DNA of 64,000 bases from positions 2,046,001 through 2,110,000 of the forward strand of contig NC_089436.1 of the NCBI RefSeq assembly GCF_026210795.1, written 5' to 3'. A program made the translations under genes and the position numbers. The number at the start of each line of letters is the position of its first letter. Within the stretch, counting starts at the first letter, position 1. Shown here piece by piece: positions 48,909-60,289 of this stretch. The stretch comes from Rhizophagus irregularis. Its lineage: Eukaryota; Glomeromycota; Glomeromycetes; Glomerales; Glomeraceae. The notes under the pieces are model-generated. The model was given only the letters and a program-made list of their open reading frames with translations, was not told where the DNA came from and searched no databases.

Positions 48909-51900
48909 CAATCACCAGACAAATCCAGTTACACCAATTTACTAATTGTTAAAATTCTGTGTAACATTAATCGTTAAACTTCATTCAATATTAACTTATT
49001 CAAACATAATGTTACGTCATGATTTTATCACAGAAAATCAACTTCTGACTTCCATTTTAGGTATTAAATTCATTTTTTTGAACATTAACTAATTAAAATA
49101 GAAATTCAAAATATTCGAGATTTTTTTCATTATTTTGGTCTTTTTTCTCAAGATCCTTTTTAATTTCAAGCTGTTAAATATCAACAATAGCCAAAATATA
49201 TGTAAAAAGATGTGCCAGTTACGTCTACTTTATCTTATAAAATTAGTTTACATACTAGATTTTTTTTTATATATGTAAAAACACTTTTTGTAATAGAAAT
49301 GCACTTTTTCAATATTACAACCTGACTTTATTGCTTTGAAAAAAAGATATTACCTATTTACTTTTCTTTTTACGCCTAATATTATTATTCCAATACCTTT
49401 TAACACGCTGGATATTCCATTCTTGTGATAGTTTACTTAAGACTTCATTAATTTCAGTTTCTGTGGGTATTATTTCCTTTTGTAACAAGCAACTTAAGAT
49501 TTGTTTTTCTTCTTCAGTTGTTATAATTCTAATTCTTTGGTGTTTTAGTTGAGGCTCATTTTGATTGTCTAATTCAATACTTGCTCTTTTTAAATTACCT
49601 TTAACTGACTGAAGAACTTGTTCGTTAGATTGAATGGGTAACACACCAGATGATTGATTCCCATTATTTTTTGGCACAGTATTCTTTCTTGGTTTTTTAT
49701 TTTTTGATAAATCAGAAATTTTAGTTTTCATTACTGACAATACCCTTCTTCCTTTAGTATTAATTACCTCAGTTTTTATTACTTCTTGCCGAAAAATTTC
49801 TTTGATTCTCTTTAATCCATCCATATATGCTTGGTTTATTTTTATTAATCCTTCTTGATTCAATTGGGGTGGAGAGTTTTTCTTAAAAAGATCATGATTA
49901 ATAGGATTATCCATTTCGAATGCTTCTAATAAATCATGCACTAATTTTCATAATGGTTCAATATGATTATTTGTGTTGCGATCCTTATGTTGATATGTGT
50001 AAGTACCCAGAAATTCATTTAATAATGTATCTATTCGATTTCTTTCCTCTTGAGTTGCTTTAATTTGTAACTCTAAGTTTTCTTGATTACACGAATTTCC
50101 AGTAATATTCTGTTTAATATAAGCAACACCATGAGTTTCTAACGCTTCATCAAAAGCAGGATAATGTCCTTCTCTTGCTAAATTTATAGAAACACAAAGA
50201 CGAAGTTTTTTTTCTAACAGTGGATATTTTTCTAAATTCGCAAGAAAATGTGTAACAGAAGTAGCATAATTGCTTTTTCCCGCGACAGGAAAAAGTGGAG
50301 CAAAAGCTGCTAATCTAAATTTTTGTAATTCATAATTTCCACAGCGTATTCCGGTAAGATGAGTTTTCCATATTGCAAACCATTCATAATATAAGTACCA
50401 TATTCTTAAGTATATTTTCTCATTTGCAGGACAAGATAATATTTCTTGATTTTAATCTTACTTTTTTGTAAGTATATATTAATGGCTGCTCCAACTGCAA
50501 CCCAGATTAGTTCTAAAACCCTTCTTGTAGATCGATAGTCAATAACAGCTGCAAATTTATCCAAAAATTTCACACCTAAAGCCGTAGCCAAATCATATAT
50601 TCCGTAACTTGAAAATAATGTAACCAAGGCGCTCATCATATCCTTTGAGGTGTGCCACTAACCAAGAATAGGCCGTATATTTTCTGATTTATTGCGGCAT
50701 TTAATTAATCGTCTAAATATCGCCTCATCTGCACAAATATCTAGAAAATCATTCTCCTCCAAAGAAAAATCTCTTCTATACATTTCCGTAACATGTAAGA
50801 TTTCGTTATCATCATTTGAAAATCCACTTGGTTCTAGTATGACTACGTTTGGAGGTAGAAGATTACAGCCGAATTCTGTTTGCCTTAATATTTCTGAATT
50901 TATTGCTGTAAGATCAATCTTATTGTATTCTAGTTCTTGTCTTTCATTGTACCGGAATGCCAGCAAACTTATAAAAATTTCATTTATTTTGAAAATAATA
51001 TCGCGCATTTCTTGTGATATTCCAAAGATTTGTGTATCAATATTTAGATCACGTATTGGTTCTGGTTTTTCAACAATAACTTCCGGTAATGAAAACTGAA
51101 ACACCATTCTTAGCGTAGCATGTAATGTACCTCAAGTTACATCATAAATATTTCCAAATTGAAAGCTTCTTTCTTTAAAATCGATATTATCAATCACAGC
51201 TAAATTAAAGACATTTTTTTCGGTCAATAGGCGTTTAGAAGGGTCAGCACTTTTCATCCGTATTTTTTCCAATCTTCGTTCATGTCTATTCGTATGTCCA
51301 ATAATAGAACATTTGGTTAAAAGGTCATGCAATGAAGATAATAATTTTGGTCATCGGCATAATAAAGCTAATACATTCGGTAGCCACAAATTTAGGTATG
51401 GAAATGTAAAATTAATTAAAGCTGAAATTAATAAAGAAAGAAGATGGTTGATTTTTTGCGAATCTAATTCCTTTAATGATTTTTCTTTTAGGAGTCATTT
51501 TCGGTTGGATTCTGCGGTCTTTCTTTCCAATATTGTTGTAAGCATGGACTCAAAAAAATTCGTTAAAGATCCGGGAAATACACTAATATAATCATTAAGA
51601 CTTTTTGGAGTTTGTAAGTTATTTATATTTTTTTTAAGACATTTATATGATTGCCATAGATTTTGTCCCATTTTCTGGCCAATTTCTTTATATTTTAGCT
51701 CATTCAATTCCTCTTCTTGAAATTCGATAGGAATTTGGTTTAATTTTATTACTGTTTTTAATATAAAATAACTTGGAGCACTGTGATTAGAATATAGAGA
51801 TTTATCGAGTGTATTAGATATGTCTGGTTGTGATACTATTGTAGATTTATTTTTTGCATTAAAAAATGGACTAATTTGTGGCAAAATTGCCGTAAGAACA

Positions 51901-53111
51901 TTTTCCTGATATTCAAAATTTTCATTATTTGTGACGTGTAGAAGCCAATTGGCCAACATTTTCAAGTTTTTTTTTATATCCCCCTTATGGTCTCCCCTTT
52001 TTTTACATGATAGTGTTTCTCGACCTCTTTCTGGTCTAGTGTAAAAATGTCCTCCTTCATGTTCATAACAATTACAACATACATATCGAGGATTTTTAAT
52101 TTTATCAAAAGCATGTTCACATAAAGAATTGTATGGTTCTAACGCGCTACAATTAATTGGCCATTACAGACCACTTGAACATTCCTTTCAATTATCTTCC
52201 ATGAATGTTTCTCGCATCCCGTGCCTCGTGTAAAAAAATAATAAAGTTTTTCACAAAATAAATATCTTCTTCGATAAAGTACACTTTGACTTGTGTCTTT
52301 TAATTGTTTAAAGCCCGGCTCATAAAGATTTTTTTGATCATTGTTAAAATGATAACTATAAACGCCTAGCCATTCTAATACACCATCTGCTTCAACAATG
52401 CTTTTCCCATCTATTTGATATAGTACATCACAAAGCTGCCATAATGTTCAAAAACTTTTTGAATTTTCACATCTTTTAATATGGCCTTCGATCTTATCAA
52501 CAATAACACATCGTATTAAATTTTTAGATGCTTTTTGTTCAATAATTATATCATTGTCTTCCGAATCTGTTTCTGAAATTGAATCATCGTCAAATATACT
52601 ATCTGTTTCACTTGTATCCTCTATATCAATAACTTTTTTTAAATATTTTTCATCCAAAGACAAAGTAACTTGTTCAATTTCAGTTTCAAAATTATCATCA
52701 TATATAGTTTCAGATTTCGTGTTTTCACTATCAAAAAGACAATATTCTTCGCTTCCTTTTGGTAAAATACTTGATATTCCTAAAAGTGAAGCTTTTGGGG
52801 CTTTTTCGTGTGTTTTATTTAAAGACATTTCAGAATTTAAAAGTTTATACGTAAGCTTTGTAAGTAACCTTATAGCCGAGATCCTCTTAAACTAAATTCA
52901 AAAAGCGCGTTCGACAACATCTACTTTTAAAAAAAAGGCTTTTTTTGATCTGTAACTAAATAGCATTTCTTATTAGCCAGCCAATAATTTTTTTATTGTG
53001 TATGAAACTTCAGTTATTTGACGATTTTTATATGAAATCGGTGATGTAATATGTAGATCATTACTAATTAAAAAATTTGATCATCATGTGACTGGATTTG
53101 TCCGGTGATTG
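48909..53111. mobile_element. nested DNA transposon, 4,203 bp, 4-bp target duplication, one large gene
   Basis: The terminal inverted repeats are 25 bp with 23 matches: CAATCACCAGACAAATCCAG then TTACA on the left, and CAATCACCGGACAAATCCAG then TCACA on the right in reverse complement. ATAA stands directly outside both ends (48905-48908 and 53112-53115). Nearly all the interior is one reverse-strand gene region (52828-49354). The element lies within another transposon, so it is the younger of the two. A 4-bp non-TTAA target with ends beginning CAATCACC does not match a superfamily I can name. Confidence 0.85.
49354..52828 (-). pseudogene. large transposon-borne gene, unassigned transposase-like family, decayed
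   Basis: Coding sequence of one family runs from MSLNKTHEKAPKASLLG (52828) to NIQRVKRYWNNNIRRKKKSK (49354), about 1,100 residues, over several frames. Some frame changes may be introns and others are decay. Several in-frame stops are of the kind C-to-T change makes. Recognisable blocks in order are an acidic leader (TDSIFDDDSISETDSED), Cys-rich VCCNCYEHEGGHFYTRPERG, the NFFESMLTTILERKT region, LAVIDNIDFKERSFQFGNIY, LRMVFQFSLPE, LVTLFSSYGIYDLATALG, RRVLELIWVAVGAAINIY, FRLAAFAPLFPVAGKSNYA and a basic, homeodomain-like tail. The acidic residues in VIDNIDF and VLELIW could be RNase H-like catalytic positions, but this is a guess. Similar proteins of unknown function are scattered in fungi and animals. 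Confidence 0.7.
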
Positions 53112-54139
53112 ATAATTGACGGCTAATCTGATTGATAATAGATAATTTTTTTTTCAATTTTTTGACTTTTAACAGACCATTTTATTGAAAGAAAAAAATA
53201 AAATAATTTTTTTTGGTCTGTAACAAACCATTTTATTCAATAAAATTTTTTTTTTTGGCCTTTACTGTTATATTTTTTTAACAACAGGCCATTTTATTAA
53301 AAAAAAATATTTGGTTTAGAATGTTATTAATATTCCTTTTTATTATTTTTTTTTAAAAGCAACTTCTTAAATCTAAAATTTATTATTTTAGATACCAATA
53401 TCTTGGAAAAATATGAGTTAAGAGAAAAGTATAGTCAATTTTTTTTGGGAATATTACCATACTAATATTCCTTTTACTTTTTTCTTAGGAACTTGGAATT
53501 CAGACTGGAACTCCAATGCTCACTGTAAGTAAAGAATTTTTTAGCTTTATTTTGTTTATTTTAGAAGTATTATTAACATTTCTATTGTTTTTTCTATTAG
53601 AAATAGTTTTTAGATTAAAACTAAACTGAAATTTTTAGTAAGTTGAGAATAGGGTGGAATTTTTTTTGTTTTATATGTGAAAGTAGTATTAATATTTTTT
53701 TTCTTTAGAAATAGAATCTTCTTTTAGAAATGATTTTATAAATTATATTCTAAGTTTTTGTTATAATTTATAAAAAAATAATGAACAATCTTTTTGTTTT
53801 AGTGTTAATACTTGAATTATCAAATAATTAAATATAGTAGTATAAATAAATACGTCAGTATAAATTAATTTATGCAATTTGGCATTATGCTAGCAATTGA
53901 AAATCAATTATACTGGAAGTATATTCTAAATACAACTAATTAAATTAAAAAAAAAGCCATGATTTCATTTTTTTAATATACAAATGTCATAAAAAAAATT
54001 TGCTTATTCTAATATAAATTATAAAGTCAGAAGTCAACTTTGCATATTGATCTTGGTAAAAACATTTGCTTATTTTAAGGTAAAATTTTGCCAATTATCT
54101 CTGACTTTTATATGTATTTTTCGGGGTCCTACTATTTTA

Positions 54140-55840
54140 TATCAATTAAACTTTGCTGTATTATCTTGTATAATTACATCATAATATTTAGACTAAAGTT
54201 CATTATACTGCTAACTAGTCATTCAAAAAAGACTAGTAAATTCATTGGTTAGTCCTTTTAATCATAAAATAATAATTTGGATCTTCTTCATATAACTTTA
54301 TAAAATATGAAAGTATTACAACTACATCAGATTCATTATGAACTTGAATATTTTAAAATTTTTGGATTGTATAGTCAACTTTCTTTATAGTCATACATTT
54401 GGAACAATTCATATTTGATAATTCAGTCTGGGATTTTACCATAAATAGAATCATTTTTAAGCATTTTGATTGGTAGCAATCTTACCATTTTTGTATATGC
54501 CGATCAAAGAATGTTGATCAGAATATTCTATATTTTATTGATTAATTTTAGCATCGTATATTCGATACTTTAATCGTTTGAAATAATAAAACTTAGATAA
54601 TTTTATTATTTTTTTCTAATTTATTTCTGGATTTGAAAAATATATTTTTTTTGCCTAAACTACATCTATATTATCTAATTCATATATTTTGCAAATTTCG
54701 TACCTCTTGTAATATGGTTAGCAATTTACTTTTCTTTTTAGATCCTATTCCATTCACTCATTTGTTCTAAAAGAGATTCTACTTTATGCAAAATCTCTAT
54801 TTGTGTCATTTGGATTTATCTGCCTGCACCATTGCTTCTTATTGAGTTATTGGAATAGGCCGAAATGAAGGAACTGAACTTTTTTGTAAAACACTTCAAT
54901 AAATCAATAATATATTCTTGTTTGCCTTTTTTGCCAAATTACTAAAATTTTTCAACTGGTCACTCAATTTACTATCTTCACCTATATTTTTAAAATCTGT
55001 TTTTGTCTTCATTAGATTAAGAAAATTAAGCTTTCTTAAATAAACCCAAAATCTTTGACATTCTGTAATTGATTTAGGATGAGTTCTTGAAGAATTTGTT
55101 TGAATGTCATTATATCTAATTATTTTAAAGAAATAATTTAATTATAATGTTTTTCACATAAAGAATATGATTTTAAAGATGTTTGAAGGTATAAGTTCTG
55201 GAATAAAAGTATAATGAAGAAGGAGACAGCTAAATACTACTTTAGTATACGCATGTTGCCATACTTGTAATGGTTTTGTCTCATATATTCTCAAACCTTT
55301 TTACTCATATGTGATTACTAAATTGTGAAAAGACAAAGCAGCTCTTTATCATATGCCTTTTTGCATGTTGTCACTACAATAAAATTAAGAAAAAAGTTAA
55401 AATAAAAATAAAAAAAAAATGGCAATGAAACTCAAAAAAAATTCATTTAAATTGAAAATATGTCATTTTATAGTCATTTTATGGTCTTCATACTTTTTTG
55501 AAAGAGAGTTAATTATGAAAAAATATTCACTGATTATGAAAATACATACTTTTTATGACATATTTTTATAATTACGTTTTGCAGTTTCAAAGAATATATT
55601 GTGAGAAATTTTTTCATCAAATCACGTTAATATGATAAAATTAAATGTTGGTGTAATTGCCGATCATTCTAAAATCATTCCAGAACGTGATCTATTACAC
55701 AATCCAATTTTGAAAATATCCCGAACTGTAATTATAAAGAGATGAGATTATATAAAAAATTTCTTATATTTGTATATTATAATTCTGGCCAAAAATTAAT
55801 ATAATTTTAATCAGAATTATGCTTAAAACTTATTGTATCA
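54140..55840. other. AT-rich region without supported genes
   Basis: 1.7 kb of AT-rich sequence. Short reverse-strand coding-like traces occur near 54.8-55.1 kb, but they break off quickly and show no family motif. A TTCTGGCCAAAAATT motif lies at about 55785. Confidence 0.45.
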
Positions 55841-55844
55841 TAAC

Positions 55845-56440
55845 ACCGCCAATATTAATCATAAAGAGATAATCTTACTGCCATTCAATTTGTCTTGATG
55901 AGACGGTTCTAATGGTATAAAATATATTAAAATCCAATCACTAGATTAATTTCTGAAATTAAAAAATATTAATGGTTTTGTGTAATAATTCTGCCAATAT
56001 TAATCTTATAGAGACAATCTTACTACCATTCAATTCGTCTTGATAAGATGAATCTGATGGTATAAAATTTATCATCAAAATCCAATCACTAAATAAATTT
56101 CTGAAATTAAAAAATATTAAATAGTTTTTAAGTAATAACTCTGTCAATATTAATCACAGAGAGATGAGCTTACCACCATTCGATTCATCTTGATGAGGCA
56201 ATTCTAACGAGCTATTAATCATCTTTTTACAATCACTAGGTACCAAGAAATTTAGCAAAATGTTAAATGGTGCAGTAAACGTAAATCAAGAAATATGATA
56301 ATGCTGATGTTAAACATTTTGTTAAATAACTTATCAGCCAATGATTGTAAAAGGATAAAACTACCACCATTCGATTTGTCTCAGTGAGATGATTCTAACA
56401 AGCTATGGTACATCTTTGTACGATCATTAGATGCCAAGTT
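55845..56440 (+). repeat. tandem array of the palindromic ACCATTCGA / GAGACG module (about four units)
   Basis: Units start near 55845, 55980, 56140 and 56330. Each has GCCAATATTAATC-like sequence, then AGAGA..ATCTTACYRCCATTC, a core TCTTGATGAGAC, TCTAATGGTATAA and AATCACTAGRT. The first three are direct repeats with a spacing of about 135-160 bp and 75-85% likeness by eye; the fourth is partly inverted. This is the same module that builds the fold-back at 46643-47840. Non-coding. Confidence 0.7.
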
Positions 56441-56565
56441 ATTTAATATATTTTTTATATAACTGTGATTATACTAAATGGTTCTTTTTAATATAAGATT
56501 TTTGAGAATAGATGTGATAGTGACTATAGATAGATTGTGACTATATAGGATAGATTTTAATAATA

Positions 56566-56762
56566 CAGTGACACCTCTCTAAATGCACCCTCCTTGGGAC
56601 CATAGTAAAAAAATAGTAGAATTTGCACTTAAAGAGGGTGTGCATTTATAGAGAGTAAAATATTAAGAGCTCTTATAAGTTAGGACCAGGTCCACCGTGC
56701 ACTTAAAGAGAATTTATATAGTGCGTGCATTTATAGAGGGTGCACTTATAGAGGTGTCGCTG
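56566..56762. mobile_element. pogo/Tc1-like MITE, 197 bp, TA target site
   Basis: Left end CAGTGACACCTCTCTAAATG followed by CACC. Right end in reverse complement CAGCGACACCTCTATAAGTG followed by CACC. TA lies directly outside both ends (56564-56565 and 56763-56764). Subterminal copies of GTGCATTTATAGAG and GCACTTAAAGAG suggest transposase-binding repeats. Ends of this type are known from pogo/Fot-like elements. Non-coding. Confidence 0.85.
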
Positions 56763-56764
56763 TA

Positions 56765-58728
56765 AAGTGTTTTGAACATTCAACTGGTATAGTTATATAG
56801 TAGAATGTAAGCTATAACGAGTATTTATGAGGGAGTTGACTGTATTATCATCAATAGGTAAACTGTTAATTTTGTTTGATATATCTAAAAGTATTCCATT
56901 CTATCTGCATTTTCTAATATAGTCTGACTTCAACTACAAATTTTTAATGGTATTTTATTTAGGTCATATGGACATATTCTTGGAATAGATTTATTAGTCT
57001 ATTATAAATCAAATTAACATATGTTTTAAAATTAGTATATGGTCTAAATTATCAGTTTATTTTAATAATATCTTAAAACTGAATAATTGATACTTTTCTT
57101 ATATAATTAATTATGCTAATTTAGGACATATGTTGATTTGGTTATAATAAATCTAACTAATTAATGATTCAGGTAAGAGGTGTGTCAATAATATATTAAA
57201 TTATTAAGTCTAACCAATTGTCTCATATGGAAGGGTATATCAAATTCCAAAAATGCGCCCATATGTTAAAGTTTTTCTAAAAAAAAACTTTTATCTAAAA
57301 TTTGACTAGTAATCCAAACAGGATGGTTACAACTTACAAAATCAAAAATTGATATAAAAATTGAATAGATAGATTTGAAATAGATTAAAGTGTAAATATT
57401 AAATAGAAAAAAAAGAAAGTAATATGGCTTTATATGCTAGAAAATATAGAGATTTCATGGGTAAATATTAAATTATCATATCATAATAATAACAACAATA
57501 TAAAACAATATGAAATTGATATATAAAATTTATCATGTATAATAAACATTATATGTTAAATAAAAAAATTATAAAATAAACAAATGATTATATAATCTTA
57601 AATGTAGCTAGTGATGATTACTGCAAGTGATACATAGTATTTTTCTTATTTTTATATTTTCATTTCTCTTTATTTTCATTTCTTTTTCTTACAATTTTCC
57701 CCTTTTTAATTTCTCTTTTTTTTTGTTTTTGTTTATTTCTTTTTTGTTCTCCCTTTTATTTTCTTTTATTTTCTTTTATTTTATCTTTGTTTTCTATAAT
57801 TTTTTGTCTTATTTTATCATTTATACTATTATTATTACTAGTTATCCCTTAAACTGTTTTGCAGCCAAATTTGCCTGCAATTTTGTTTTTTAATTAAAGA
57901 CACTTTTAAATACCTTAAAATATTTTATTATATAAACCAATATTTTTATAATAAATTCTATAGTATTTTCTAAGTAAAATTGAAAAAAAAGTTCAATTTG
58001 ATTAATGATTTTTTAAAAGTAAATGATTGACAAATTATAACAAATAGTAGCTAAATTTTTTAAATTGAAATATCTTTTTATCCATTAACCCTAGAAATAT
58101 AAAATTACCACCATTTGATGCGTCTTAATGAGAAGAATCTGATAGAAATAAAATTATCCTTCTACAAATATTATATGACAGGATAACTTATAAAATCTAA
58201 AAATTTATAGATTAATATAACTTTTTATTTATCAATTTTAGAGTTATGATTTTATTACCATTAAATGCGCCTTAATAAGAGGAATCTAACAAATATAATT
58301 TCATCTTTCTATGATCACTAGATCTTAAGATATTTTAAAAATTCTAAAATTTTTAAAATTAATTTTAGCCCTTACAGTTTAAGGAATAATATAATATTTT
58401 TTTTAACTATTAAAGTTAAAAAAATTAGTAAATTAAAAAAAAATATTTATCATATAATAGGAATGAGTAATAATATTTTTTATCTGGAATAAAGCTCATA
58501 TTAAAATTAGGAAATAAATTATTATTATTAAACTTTTTTTATTAAAATAAATAAATTTGTTATTATTAGTAATATAATAATAAAGAAGCAAATAGCTAAG
58601 ATTAAATAATTAAAAGTTACTAGAATTATAAATAAAATTAAAAAATTTAAAAATTTTAAATACTATATTTTTTTCAATATTAAATACCAAAGAAATCATA
58701 TTGTTAATTTTATAAATTACTAATAAAT
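56765..58728. other. gene-free region with low-complexity tract and two palindromic module copies
   Basis: AT-rich DNA. At 57630-57850 there is a T-rich, pyrimidine-biased tract (TTTTATTTTC repeats). At about 58090-58160 and 58240-58330 there are two worn copies of the module, ACCACCATTTGATGCGTCTT and ACCATTAAATGCGCCTT, each followed by GAGAAGAATCTGA or GAGGAATCTAAC. No gene is supported. Confidence 0.5.
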
Positions 58729-58955
58729 ACAGTGTTTGACAAATGACTTGAAATGATCAAATGATTCAAATGACAAATGACCTTGGTCATTTGAATGTAA
58801 TTTTGGCCAGCATTATGATTTTTGCCTACACTACATTCATTATTTTTTAATTATAGTCACATGATTATTTATGTGATAAATATTAGCCAATCAAAATCAA
58901 ATGATTGAGATAATATTGACAAATTGATTTGGTCATTTCCGAACAATGTTAATAA
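58729..58955. mobile_element. possible hAT-like MITE
   Basis: The left end reads CAGTGTTTGACAAATGAC. The right end in reverse complement reads CATTGTTCGGAAATGACC, about 13 of 18 positions alike. The inside contains AAATGATCAAATGATTCAAA and GACCTTGGTCATTTGAA inverted pairs. A target duplication is not clear, so this call is tentative. Confidence 0.4.
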
Positions 58956-59103
58956 AATACAATCCTTTTTTAAATTATTCAAAAGGAATAAGCCAAAACA
59001 TTTTATATTCTTGAGAATAATTATTAAATTCATTTAACATCCAATTATTATTAATCTAAAAAAAAGAATTTAGTTAAAAATAAAATACATTATAAATGTA
59101 AAA

Positions 59104-60289
59104 TCAACTATGATTCAAACATACCCAAATAACTTTCATTTTACCAAATTTATTGGCAATATCAAAAAATGCAGATTCACCTAAACCACGATCTTTATAA
59201 ATTCCCAATACCAAAGTTTTTCTTTTCCCTTTCTTTTCTTTAAAATTATCAGTAATGGGACAACTAAAATATTTTATCATTTTAATTAGTGGTTTATAAA
59301 AATGAGGTAAATAAAATATTTCAGATGCTAGAATAATATCAAATGGAAATAAATGTGGAAAATCTTGTGGTAATTCTTCCCTATTTATCAAAAAAGAGAC
59401 ATTAAAATTAAAAAAATTAATCATTTCTATTATGAAAAAATAATTATTACATACCAATTTAACGGATATACAGCAATATTTTCGCTGCGTAAATTAATTT
59501 CTAATTTTTCGTGTTTAACTTTTAAATCACTTTCATTTTTCAGATTAGATTCTAATTTAAATCGTTCTTTTTGTTGATTTAATATTGATTTAACATTTGA
59601 CTCGATATTTAATTTTGTATGTTCAAATTCTTCACCAGGTAACTCACTACATACAACATATCCGCCTAAGTATTAACGGAAGAAAATATATGTTAAAATT
59701 TTTTAGAAAAATATAAATATTCTTTTTTTTTAGCTATAAATTACCCAAAATCCAAGCAGATAGTCCAACAAGACCACACCCTGAACCCAATTCTAAAAAT
59801 CGTATCTTCTGTGGCGCAGTATCGTTAAACTCGAGAATATTTTCTCGAAAGGTAAAGTCATTAAGTAGATGATATAAAATATATTTACTTAGTACATATG
59901 CCTTTGAATTATGTATATATTATATATTTTATGATAAATAAATAATAAGTAAATAAGTAAAAATTAGAAATCAAAGAAATTAAATTGACTTACACCATCC
60001 CATACTAAATTTCCAGTATTTTGTGTAATCTTGACAATTTTATCTAATTTTTGATGTATTCGAACTGTAAGAATTAAAAATGAATGACAAGTTAGAGTAA
60101 TGAAAATAAATAAAATATGATTTTTGTTTTTATTTATTTACGTGTATATCCATTTAATAAAAAAATTCTTTCAGGGTCATGTTTGTAATTCGCATAAGGA
60201 TTATCATATTTCCAAAGTACAATTTCTGTTGAAGTGTTCTTAGTGGAAGTAGAACTGGACAAATGTTGCGGATGAGAAATATCGGACAT
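59104..60289 (-). CDS. Methyltransf_16-type (METTL21/EFM-like) protein methyltransferase
   Basis: About five exons from ATG 60289 to the stop at 59104. The N-terminus is MSDISHPQHLSSSTSTKN, then IVLWKYDNPYANYKHDPERI. Family motifs in order are GNLVWDG joined to AYVLSKYILYHLL, the SAM-binding motif I KIRFLELGSGCGLVGLSAWI, VVCSELPGEE, a charged insert rich in Lys and Glu, VYPLNW, then FDIILASEIFYLPHFYKPLI (post-I motif, like the family's D-[LI]-[IV]-x-x-[SA]-[DE]). It ends VIWVCLNHS. Such enzymes methylate lysines of elongation factors or chaperones; the target here cannot be told. Cytosolic, with no signal peptide or membrane segment. Confidence 0.88.

Larger units (their letters stand above)
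48471..54129. mobile_element. outer DNA transposon (MULE-like, 10-bp target duplication) carrying a nested insertion
   Basis: Left end GGACCCCGAAAAATACATAT (48471 on), continuing AAAGGTCA. The right end in reverse complement reads the same 20 bp, then AAAAGTCA. The 10-bp word TACTATTTTA flanks both ends exactly (48461-48470 and 54130-54139), which is the duplicated target. Target length and ends beginning with G fit the Mutator-like group; this is inference. Taking out the inner element at 48909-53111 leaves about 1.45 kb with no transposase, so the outer element is a non-autonomous carrier. Its left part holds a 42-bp minisatellite. Confidence 0.85.

Noticed and set aside
48720-48911. Reverse open frame with a 14-residue repeat
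   Set aside because: It is the translation of the 42-bp minisatellite, whose unit length happens to be a multiple of three.
57627-57893. Phe/Ser/Leu-rich open frame of 88 codons
   Set aside because: Product of a pyrimidine-rich low-complexity tract, not a membrane protein; no start context, family motif or intron signals.
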